A DNA stretch of 64,000 bases. Source: Mucilaginibacter sp. dw_454. GTDB taxonomy: Bacteria; Bacteroidota; Bacteroidia; Sphingobacteriales; Sphingobacteriaceae. The stretch covers positions 682,001 through 746,000 of the forward strand of contig NZ_JAAVVB010000001.1 in assembly GCF_018449775.1 (NCBI RefSeq), written 5' to 3'. The notes beneath the pieces were generated by a model. The model ran no database searches and had not been told where the DNA came from. It worked only from the letters and a program-made list of their open reading frames with translations. A program made the translations under genes and the position numbers. Shown here in pieces: positions 8,237 through 15,544 of the stretch. The first letter of the stretch is position 1. Every line of letters starts with the position of its first letter.

Positions 8237-8374
8237 AGCTGCTTGATAAACAGGGCTAATTTAAACAATATTTGTACTTGGCGGTTATTGTATTAGTTAA
8301 CAATAAGATAATGTTAGCGATATGCTAAACACACACTACCTGGCTACCTTAGTATCAAACAAAAGCAAATAATT

Positions 8375-8455
8375 ATGAAATTCATCGGCAATTTATTCAA
8401 CAGCTTGCGTGAGTGGATCATACTTAAAAGTATCGGATCGTCATTCATTCATTAA
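8375..8455 (+). CDS. Possible 26-residue amphipathic peptide
   Basis: An ATG-initiated ORF encoding MKFIGNLFNSLREWIILKSI plus six residues, ending at TAA 8453-8455. It lies alone in the gap between the divergent ICMT-like gene and the glucosidase. The sequence alternates hydrophobic and polar residues as in an amphipathic membrane-binding helix. No ribosome binding site or TAnnTTTG box was found, so expression is uncertain. It may also be chance. Confidence 0.3.
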   Translation: MKFIGNLFNSLREWIILKSIGSSFIH

Positions 8456-8523
8456 TTTATTTTCGCTATAGTTTCTTTTATACAATTTTAATATACAATT
8501 TGGGCGTCGCGTAGCTCAATTTA

Positions 8524-9879
8524 ATGGAATCTAATACTCAGAATACACCGCTAAGTAAACAGCTTTTCGGCGAGGATTTTATATGGGGGGTGTCAACTGC
8601 CGCCGTGCAGATTGAAGGTGCATTTGATGTCGACGGGAAAGGTGAATCCATCTGGGACGTTTTTGCTACCAAAAAAGGCAAGATCTTACACGGTCACCAT
8701 CATTACACAGCAACCGATTTTTACAATCGTTATCAAACCGATATCGATCTCATCAAACAATTAAATATTCCAAATTTCAGGTTCTCGATAGCATGGTCGC
8801 GCATATTGCCCGATGGTACCGGCAAGGTTAACCAGGCGGGTATCAACTATTATCGTAAAGTAATTCAATACTGCCTGGATAATGGTATCGAACCATGGAT
8901 CACCCTATATCACTGGGATATCCCGCACGTGCTCGAGGCGAAAGGCGGCTGGACAAACCGTGATGTGGTTGACTGGTTTAGCGAATACGTTGCTGTTTGT
9001 GCCGACGCCTTTGGCGACCTGGTAAAACATTGGATGGTGATGAACGAACCAGCTGTTTTTACCGGCGCAGGCTATTTTTTGGGGATACACGCCCCGGGGC
9101 GCAAAGGTATACGGAATTTTTTACCGGCTATACATCATGCTGTTTTGTGCATGGCAGAGGGTGGCCGTATTTTAAGAAAAATGTTGCCAAAGGTGGAAAT
9201 AGGCACCACGTTTTCATGCTCATATGTAGAGCCTTATAGTAATAAACCTAAAGATGTTGCTGCTGCATTGAGGGTAGATACTTTACTTAACCGCATGTAT
9301 ATTGAACCGATATTAGGTTTAGGGTATCCTGCGGATGACCTGCCGGTGCTAAAAGGAATGGAGAAGCATATTTTGCCGGGCGATATGGAGAAAGTTAAAT
9401 TTGATTTTGACTTTATCGGCATACAAAACTATACCCGCGAAATCGTAAAGCACTCCTTCTTTACGCCGTACATCCACGCCAGCCTGGTTAAGGCCGAGCG
9501 TCGGAATGTGCCCATAACTGCTATGAAGTGGGAGGTTTACCCCGAATCCATTTACCACATTCTAAAAAAGTACGATCAATATCCGCAGATAAAAAAAATA
9601 TACCTAACGGAAAGCGGTGCCGCTTTTAAAGACGAAGTAGTTGAAAACCGGGTGAACGACCCTAAACGTACCGAATACCTGCAACAGTTTTTACAACAGG
9701 TGCTTAAAGCTAAAAACGAAGGCAGTAAGGTTAATGGTTATTTTATCTGGACGCTTACAGATAATTTTGAGTGGGCCGAGGGTTATAATCCTCGCTTTGG
9801 TATTATCTACGTGAATTTTGAAACGCAGGAGCGTATTGTAAAAGCCTCAGGCTTGTGGTACGCTAACTTGCTGCGGTGA
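8524..9879 (+). CDS. GH1-family beta-glucosidase
   Basis: A 451-residue glycoside hydrolase family 1 enzyme, the usual length of the family. The N-terminal signature FIWGVSTAAVQIEGA is present. The acid/base glutamate is E175 in MVMNEP, and the nucleophile is E363 in LTESG, where the family consensus is TENG. The C-terminal WTLTDNFEWAEGY completes the glycone-binding site. There is no signal peptide, so it should act in the cytoplasm on short beta-glucosides or related sugars. The 3' end overlaps the convergent sensor kinase gene by 33 bases. Confidence 0.95.
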   Translation: MESNTQNTPLSKQLFGEDFIWGVSTAAVQIEGAFDVDGKGESIWDVFATKKGKILHGHHHYTATDFYNRYQTDIDLIKQLNIPNFRFSIAWSRILPDGTGKVNQAGINYYRKVIQYCLDNGIEPWITLYHWDIPHVLEAKGGWTNRDVVDWFSEYVAVCADAFGDLVKHWMVMNEPAVFTGAGYFLGIHAPGRKGIRNFLPAIHHAVLCMAEGGRILRKMLPKVEIGTTFSCSYVEPYSNKPKDVAAALRVDTLLNRMYIEPILGLGYPADDLPVLKGMEKHILPGDMEKVKFDFDFIGIQNYTREIVKHSFFTPYIHASLVKAERRNVPITAMKWEVYPESIYHILKKYDQYPQIKKIYLTESGAAFKDEVVENRVNDPKRTEYLQQFLQQVLKAKNEGSKVNGYFIWTLTDNFEWAEGYNPRFGIIYVNFETQERIVKASGLWYANLLR

Positions 9880-11979
9880 TTCTGATTGAGCATCTCTGTC
9901 GGGCAAAGGCAAACTGATGTAGAATACAGTGCCCCGATTGCTACTTTCAAACCAGATCTTTCCATGCGATTTTTCGATGATCTGTTTACAGATAGATAAC
10001 CCTAATCCAAAAGATTTTTCGCCCAAAGTTCCCGGGCGCTGAGCCGTAGTGAACATGTTAAACACCTGATCCTTCAATTGGTCGGGGATGCCTATGCCAT
10101 TATCCAGCACAGAAATAATTACCTGGTTGTTTTCTGTGGCAATCTTTACAAAAATGGGCGCGCCGGTTGGGCTAAACTTAACTGCATTACTAATCAGGTT
10201 ATTAATTACGCGCCAGATCTTTTCGCGGCTGATCATTAATTGCTGAGGGGTATGCAAAGGCTCAAAGAATATCTTCTGTGCTTTCTCTGCTGCCTTGAAA
10301 CGCAACAATTCCACGCAGGTATTCACCAATGCGTTAATCTCTACCAGCTCCGGATTTATTTCTATCGAGGTGATGTTAGTGGCCTCCAGAATCTCGTTGA
10401 TCAGCTCCAGCGAGTTATGTGAAGTTTCTTTTACCAGTTTGATCAGATCTTTTTGCTCTTCGTTATAACCTTCATCAACCATTAAATCGGTGAGAGACGC
10501 TATGCCACCAATTGGATTCCTCAAATCGTGTGCAACTGTGCGTAGTATTCTGTCTTTTTCCTGGTCGCTTAATTTTAGCTCGCTTAGCGCCTTGCCTAAT
10601 TCTATGTTTTGCTCGTTGATTTGCTGATTAAGCGTCTTTACGGTTTGTACATCGCTTTTTGATCTTCGCCAGTTACGGTATACCAATAGAATAATGACAA
10701 GCGCCATCGCCGCGAAAATCAAAATCACTACCAGTAAAATGCGTTGTATCTTGTTATTGTTACTTAACTCGTCTATTTGTTGCTGTTTTTCGTACGTGTC
10801 AAATTGTTTATCAATCTCGCTTTCTTTAAGTTGGTTAAAACGGGCGATGTTCGAGTCTTTTACGGTATTATAATCCTGCATAAAGGCAACGGTCCTGGAC
10901 AGGTCCTTTTTACGCAAATAATAGTGACCCATCAATCTGTTCCAATCAGCTTCCACATCCGGGTTCTTAGTCGTTTTTAACTGTTCGCCAATATCGGTTA
11001 ACAAAGCAAATAGTTCAGCATCGCGATGATGGTCGTCATAAATCTGAGCCAGTTTAATTTCGCTTAACTCCGCATCGGCATTGTCGTAATCTTTTTGCAG
11101 ATTAATTTTGATACTCTTCTTTAGCAAACCGATGGCTTGTTCATCATCTTTTTTTAGGATATAGATCTCGGCTTTATTACCATAAACAACACCTTGTGCT
11201 ATCTCCATCATTTTTAGCCGGTCCTTAAATTGCGGCCCATATTTATTGATGAAGCTCAATGATTGATCGAAATAGACAATTGCGCTATCCAGCATGTTGC
11301 TGTGCTTATAGCTCAGCGCTATGTTATCTAATAGCTCTTGTACATGGTAATAGTTTACAAAATCTGTCGGTACGATATTGTAATAAATATAGCTTCTCAA
11401 AAAATATTCTTTGGCCAGTTTGTAATTAGCCATTTTGTAGGTAATCATGCCCATACGGTACATGTACTCTGATAATGCTGTATGGTTTAAGCTGTTCTTA
11501 CCAACCAAATAACCTTGAAACAAGTGCTGATAAGCGGTGCTGTATTGCCCTAAATTGAAATAAGTATCGCCCAAAGCCATTTGAGCGTCTATAAATAAAT
11601 GTTGGTATTGCTGTGGGTTATTAATGCTTTCATTAGCTATGCTTAACATAGTATCCGCATAAAGTAATGCTCTCTTATGATCACCTAAAGCTCGATGAAA
11701 ATAGAAATAACGATATCCATAGGAAGCATACCTGTCCTCAAGCGTTAGATCTTTGGAGTGTTTGACAAAGTATTCCATTTCATGCATACCCTGATTTACA
11801 CGGTTAGTACCAAAAAGCGTATCTATATGTGCACGTAGCCGCAAAAATTCATCCGAATTACCTACCCGGTTGTTTTTCTTTTTGCAGGAAAAGGTTGCCA
11901 ATAAAATACAGCTCAATAACAATAGGTTATGAGCATACCACAGGATCGAATGGTTTTTACGGCAGATCAATACTTTCAT
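9847..11979 (-). CDS. TPR-containing sensor histidine kinase
   Basis: A 710-residue kinase. After an N-terminal signal with a possible lipobox (LATFSC), residues about 50-400 form tetratricopeptide repeats (for example DTYFNLGQYSTAYQHLFQGY). A single membrane helix (VVILIFAAMALVIILLV) follows, then a coiled coil, the H box VAHDLRNPIGG, the N box NNLISNAVKFS and the G boxes DNGIGIP and FGLGLS. An in-frame ATG at 12009 exists, but a TATATTTG promoter box lies at 11994-12001 between the two, so the ATG at 11979 is preferred. The 3' end overlaps the convergent GH1 gene. No cognate regulator is adjacent. Confidence 0.93.
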   Translation of the reverse strand: MKVLICRKNHSILWYAHNLLLLSCILLATFSCKKKNNRVGNSDEFLRLRAHIDTLFGTNRVNQGMHEMEYFVKHSKDLTLEDRYASYGYRYFYFHRALGDHKRALLYADTMLSIANESINNPQQYQHLFIDAQMALGDTYFNLGQYSTAYQHLFQGYLVGKNSLNHTALSEYMYRMGMITYKMANYKLAKEYFLRSYIYYNIVPTDFVNYYHVQELLDNIALSYKHSNMLDSAIVYFDQSLSFINKYGPQFKDRLKMMEIAQGVVYGNKAEIYILKKDDEQAIGLLKKSIKINLQKDYDNADAELSEIKLAQIYDDHHRDAELFALLTDIGEQLKTTKNPDVEADWNRLMGHYYLRKKDLSRTVAFMQDYNTVKDSNIARFNQLKESEIDKQFDTYEKQQQIDELSNNNKIQRILLVVILIFAAMALVIILLVYRNWRRSKSDVQTVKTLNQQINEQNIELGKALSELKLSDQEKDRILRTVAHDLRNPIGGIASLTDLMVDEGYNEEQKDLIKLVKETSHNSLELINEILEATNITSIEINPELVEINALVNTCVELLRFKAAEKAQKIFFEPLHTPQQLMISREKIWRVINNLISNAVKFSPTGAPIFVKIATENNQVIISVLDNGIGIPDQLKDQVFNMFTTAQRPGTLGEKSFGLGLSICKQIIEKSHGKIWFESSNRGTVFYISLPLPDRDAQSESPQQVSVPQA

Positions 11980-11993
11980 CAAAAAAGTTATCA

Positions 11994-12001
11994 CAAATAT
12001 A
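11994..12001 (-). promoter_or_regulatory. -7 promoter box of the TPR histidine kinase
   Basis: The minus strand reads TATATTTG, an exact TAnnTTTG match, 14 bases upstream of the ATG at 11979. It rules against the longer ORF start at 12009. Confidence 0.55.
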
Positions 12002-12045
12002 GCACTCAAGGCGGTATTAGAGCCATTGGGAGTGCATTTTTGTCA

Positions 12046-13227
12046 CTATTTGAAAGCCTCTTCTCCGGTAATATCCAGCCCTGTTATCAACAGGTGAATA
12101 TCGTGAGTGCCTTCATACGTAATTACCGATTCAAGATTTGCCATATGTCGCATTATAGGGTATTCTCCGGAAATGCCCATGCCACCCAATATCTGTCTGG
12201 CTTCGCGTGCAATGTTTAACGCCATTTCAACGCTATTACGTTTAGCCATAGATATTTGAGCAGGGGTAGCCCGGTTGTCATTCTTTAATGTACCCAGTCG
12301 CCATACCAATAGTTGCGCCTTAGTGATCTCTGTGATCATTTCGGCCAGTTTTTTTTGCTGTAGCTGAAAGGCGGCTATGGGCTTACCAAACTGTTTGCGT
12401 TCTTTAGCGTAACGCAGGGCGGTATCATAACAATCCATTGCGGCGCCAATGGCTCCCCAGGCTATGCCGTAACGGGCTTGGTTTAAACATCCCAGCGGCC
12501 CTTTCAGTCCGGAGACATTTGGTAACAAGTTTTCCTTTGGGACTTTTACATTATCAAACACCAACTCGCCCGTTGCAGATGCGCGTAATGACCATTTATT
12601 ATGTGTCTCAGGCGTAGAAAAACCTTCAGCCCCGCGCTCTACAATCAGTCCTTGTATTTTGCCTAGTTCATTTTTAGCCCATACAATGGCAATATCTGCG
12701 AAAGGCGCGTTCGAGATCCACATTTTTGCGCCATTAAGCAGGTAATAGTCGCCGGCATCTATAAAATTAGTAGTCATACCGCCGGGGTCAGAACCATGGT
12801 CAGGCTCCGTCAAACCAAAGCAACCCATTAATTCTCCGCCGGCTAGCTTGGGCAGGTATTTATTTTTCTGTTCTTCAGACCCGTAGGCATAAATAGGGTA
12901 CATTACCAATGATCCCTGCACAGACGCAGTTGAACGGATACCCGAATCGCCACGCTCAATTTCCTGCATGATCAGGCCGTACGAAATATAGTCCAGGCCC
13001 AATCCGCCGTATTGCACAGGTATAGTGGGGCCAAAGGCCCCAATCTCTGCCAATCCTTTTAATAACTGTTTCGGAAATTCCGCGCGTTGGGCGTAATCCT
13101 CAATGATGGGCGATACCTCTTTTTTTACCCAATCGCGTACGGATTGGCGTATCAGTTTATGTTCGTCGGTAAGTAGTTCATCCAGCAGGTAATAGTCCGG
13201 CGATTCGAAAAGATCGGTTTTTGCCAT
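12046..13227 (-). CDS. gcdH: Glutaryl-CoA dehydrogenase-like acyl-CoA dehydrogenase
   Basis: FAD enzyme of 393 residues from the ATG at 13227. In lysine and tryptophan breakdown, GcdH oxidises and decarboxylates glutaryl-CoA to crotonyl-CoA. Family motifs are GCFGLTEPDHGSD (FAD binding), the segment SGIRSTASVQGSLV, whose arginine is typical of glutaryl-CoA binding, and the catalytic base region ITYEGTHDIH near the C-terminus. The length fits the family. An earlier in-frame ATG at 13248 sits inside the TATATTTG promoter box (13246-13253) and is unlikely to be used. No other lysine catabolism gene is adjacent. Confidence 0.92.
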   Translation of the reverse strand: MAKTDLFESPDYYLLDELLTDEHKLIRQSVRDWVKKEVSPIIEDYAQRAEFPKQLLKGLAEIGAFGPTIPVQYGGLGLDYISYGLIMQEIERGDSGIRSTASVQGSLVMYPIYAYGSEEQKNKYLPKLAGGELMGCFGLTEPDHGSDPGGMTTNFIDAGDYYLLNGAKMWISNAPFADIAIVWAKNELGKIQGLIVERGAEGFSTPETHNKWSLRASATGELVFDNVKVPKENLLPNVSGLKGPLGCLNQARYGIAWGAIGAAMDCYDTALRYAKERKQFGKPIAAFQLQQKKLAEMITEITKAQLLVWRLGTLKNDNRATPAQISMAKRNSVEMALNIAREARQILGGMGISGEYPIMRHMANLESVITYEGTHDIHLLITGLDITGEEAFK

Positions 13228-13245
13228 GATCGGTTGGTTTATAAA

Positions 13246-13253
13246 CAAATATA
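13246..13253 (-). promoter_or_regulatory. -7 promoter box of gcdH
   Basis: The minus strand reads TATATTTG, an exact match to TAnnTTTG, 18 bases upstream of the preferred ATG at 13227. It is 50 bases from the divergent folB box. Confidence 0.55.
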
Positions 13254-13303
13254 GGCTATCGCACGTTTAGCTAACAAATTGACAGCGGTATTTACTAAAA
13301 TAC

Positions 13304-13311
13304 TATTTTTG
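13304..13311 (+). promoter_or_regulatory. -7 promoter box of folB, start codon 3 bases away
   Basis: TATTTTTG matches TAnnTTTG and is followed by only three bases before the ATG at 13315. With the usual spacing, transcription would start at or next to the A of the ATG, giving a leaderless mRNA. Confidence 0.55.
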
Positions 13312-13314
13312 GAC

Positions 13315-13668
13315 ATGATTGTAGCATTACATGGCGTGGAGTTTTTTGCTTATCACGGCTTTTATCCCGAAGAACAAAAATTAGGAAGCCATTTTATAGT
13401 TGATATCGAGGTAGCGTTTACGCCAACCGGCGACATTAACGAAGATAACCTGGATAACACCGTAAATTATGAACAGCTTTATGAAATTGCCTGCGATGAA
13501 ATGAAGCGCACCAAAAAGCTAATTGAAACCGTAGCTCAAGACATTATGGACAATATTATAAATCAATACAATTTTGTTGATACGGTTAAACTAACCATCT
13601 ATAAATTGAATCCATTGGTAGGCGCTAAAACAGGGTCGTCAAGTGTTACGCTTAACTACAGTAAGTAA
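13315..13668 (+). CDS. folB: Dihydroneopterin aldolase
   Basis: FolB converts 7,8-dihydroneopterin to 6-hydroxymethyl-dihydropterin and glycolaldehyde in folate synthesis. The protein has 117 residues, the family length, and starts MIVALHGVEFFAYHGFYPEE, which is the conserved N-terminal strand with the YHG pterin-binding element. NTVNYEQLYEI near residue 45, the ETVAQDI helix and KLNPLVGAKTGSSSVT near the end are also typical. An in-frame start at 13279 would add twelve residues with no family match, and the promoter box at 13304-13311 argues against it. The downstream oxidase gene begins 6 bases after the stop. Confidence 0.95.
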   Translation: MIVALHGVEFFAYHGFYPEEQKLGSHFIVDIEVAFTPTGDINEDNLDNTVNYEQLYEIACDEMKRTKKLIETVAQDIMDNIINQYNFVDTVKLTIYKLNPLVGAKTGSSSVTLNYSK

Positions 13669-13674
13669 AAGGTT

Positions 13675-15078
13675 ATGATCTACAATAAAATAACCGAAGA
13701 TATTTTAACCGATATAAAGCAAATTATTGGTGATGAATGGGTTATTTCGGATAGAGCCGGCATGGAAAAATATAGCCATGACGAAACGGAGGATCTGCGC
13801 TACTATCCGGAAGTTGTTGTTAAGCCAGGAAACACTGCAGAAATATCAACACTATTGAAACTTTGTAACCGGCATTTAATACCGGTTACGCCCCGTGGTG
13901 CTGGCACCGGCTTAAGCGGCGGCGCACTGCCTGTTATGGGCGGTATTGTTTTGGCTATGGAGCGGTTTAACCAGGTACTGGATATAGATGAACAAAATTT
14001 GCAGGCCACAGTAGAACCCGGCGTAATAACCGAGGAGTTTATGAATCAGGCGGCTGCAAAAGGATTATTGTATCCAATTGATCCTGCTAGTAAGGGGAGC
14101 TGTTTTATTGGCGGCAACATAGCGCATGGGTCGGGCGGGCCAAGGGTGGTTAAGTATGGCACTATACGCGAGTATGTGTTAAACCTGGAAGTCGTTTTGC
14201 CATCGGGCGATATTATCTGGACCGGTGCCAATACCTTAAAATATGCATCAGGATATAACCTTACGCAACTGATGATAGGTTCTGAAGGAACATTAGGTGT
14301 AGTTACCAAGATTGTGGTAAAACTCATTCCGGCGCCTACTGTAGACGCCTTGATGATGGCATCGTTTAACTCAAACCAGGAAGCATGTGAAGCGGTTTCC
14401 GCGGTTTTTAGAGCGGGGGTTATCCCATCAACCCTTGAATTTATGGAACGCAAGGGCGTACAGTGGGTAATTGATAAAGACGGGCTGACCTTTGATATGA
14501 AGCCCGAAGATGCGGCATTTTTGCTGATAGAGGTAGATGGCACTAATCCTGATGTGATATTTGACGATTGTGAAAAGATCAATGCTGTTTTAGAAGCACA
14601 TGGTTGCACCAATGTTCTGTTTGCCGATACAGCCACGCAAAAAGAAGAATTATGGCGCATACGCCGTACAATGGGTGTTTCGGTAAAAGCAAACTCTGTT
14701 TATAAAGAAGAGGATACAGTAGTGCCACGCGCAGCGCTGCCACAGTTGATTAAAGGTATCAAAGAAATAGGAGATAGGTATGGTTTTGAATCGGTTTGTT
14801 ATGGTCACGCAGGCGACGGTAACCTGCACGTAAATATAGTGAAAGCCAATATGAGCGATGTGGATTGGAATACTAAACTAAACGACGGTATCACCGAATT
14901 ATTTGAGTTGACGGTTGCTTTGGGTGGCACGTTATCCGGAGAACATGGAATTGGTTTTGTACAAAAGGATTTTATGCCGATAAAATATTCGCCGGTACAT
15001 TTTGAGTTGTGGCGAGGTATTAAGCAGGTATTTGATAAAAACTATATTTTAAACCCGGCCAAGATATTTAACCGCTAA
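13675..15078 (+). CDS. GlcD-like FAD-linked oxidase (D-lactate/glycolate dehydrogenase type)
   Basis: A 467-residue flavoprotein of the vanillyl-alcohol-oxidase superfamily. The PCMH FAD-binding domain contains PVTPRGAGTGLSGGALP near residue 75 and NIAHGSGGPRVVKYG near residue 150. The C-terminal domain has the metal-binding segment CYGHAGDGNLHVN and the terminal GEHGIGFVQK, both conserved in GlcD and D-lactate dehydrogenases. It likely oxidises a 2-hydroxy acid and passes electrons to the respiratory chain. GlcE and GlcF partners are not adjacent. It lies directly behind folB, probably on the same transcript without functional relation. Confidence 0.92.
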   Translation: MIYNKITEDILTDIKQIIGDEWVISDRAGMEKYSHDETEDLRYYPEVVVKPGNTAEISTLLKLCNRHLIPVTPRGAGTGLSGGALPVMGGIVLAMERFNQVLDIDEQNLQATVEPGVITEEFMNQAAAKGLLYPIDPASKGSCFIGGNIAHGSGGPRVVKYGTIREYVLNLEVVLPSGDIIWTGANTLKYASGYNLTQLMIGSEGTLGVVTKIVVKLIPAPTVDALMMASFNSNQEACEAVSAVFRAGVIPSTLEFMERKGVQWVIDKDGLTFDMKPEDAAFLLIEVDGTNPDVIFDDCEKINAVLEAHGCTNVLFADTATQKEELWRIRRTMGVSVKANSVYKEEDTVVPRAALPQLIKGIKEIGDRYGFESVCYGHAGDGNLHVNIVKANMSDVDWNTKLNDGITELFELTVALGGTLSGEHGIGFVQKDFMPIKYSPVHFELWRGIKQVFDKNYILNPAKIFNR

Positions 15079-15079
15079 G

Positions 15080-15268
15080 TTAACGGCCCTTTATGTAGTA
15101 TTTGCCTTTACAAGTATAACAACGGTATCTTTTTAATGGTACCCAAAAAAGAAAAGATTTAACAAACCAGCCTCTAGGCACGCGGTCGTCCATTGTTTTT
15201 CGACATTTGGGACACGTGGGATAGTTTTTGCCGCTATCGCTTTTAGCGGAATTGGTGGTGGTGATCAT
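15080..15268 (-). CDS. Small zinc-ribbon protein of unknown function
   Basis: A 62-residue protein with two CxxC pairs, CPKC near residue 18 and CYTC near residue 51, linked by an arginine-rich and aromatic segment (VPRGWFVKSFLFWVPLKRYR). It ends in a basic stretch, KGKYYIKGR. It converges with the GlcD-like gene, with the stops one base apart. A TATATTTG box at 15316-15323 on the same strand supports expression. The function is unknown. Confidence 0.65.
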   Translation of the reverse strand: MITTTNSAKSDSGKNYPTCPKCRKTMDDRVPRGWFVKSFLFWVPLKRYRCYTCKGKYYIKGR

Positions 15269-15315
15269 ACAAGGTAAGGGGGTGTATTGTATTGACTTAG
15301 CATTATTTATGATAT

Positions 15316-15323
15316 CAAATATA
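15316..15323 (-). promoter_or_regulatory. -7 promoter box of the small zinc-ribbon gene
   Basis: The minus strand reads TATATTTG, an exact TAnnTTTG match, about 48 bases upstream of the zinc-ribbon ATG. The rest of the 276-base gap 15269-15544 is AT-rich and holds no other feature that I can support. Confidence 0.5.
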
Positions 15324-15544
15324 ACCGATTATATTACATCAGGAGTTAAATTAATATTATATTTTTCGTTGCAGTAAAAACTTGTGTAACTGTGAGTTGT
15401 TATCCATAGAGCTTGTAAATAATATTTTACTGCGTTATCACAGCAGCCAATTCAATAAATAGTACATAAATAATCAGTATATTTTTACTTTTAACTTTCT
15501 GGCAGGAAGTTTTTGATTTACTGCCGGGCCGGTAATGCTTAATT

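Noticed and set aside
8501..8525. GCGTCGCGTAGCTCAATTTAATGG resembles the 5' half of a tRNA (D-arm-like)
   Set aside because: No anticodon arm, T arm or acceptor stem follows; the ATG of the glucosidase gene begins inside it.
14046..14660. 204-residue minus-strand ORF
   Set aside because: It is antisense to the GlcD-like oxidase, whose FAD and metal motifs are intact.
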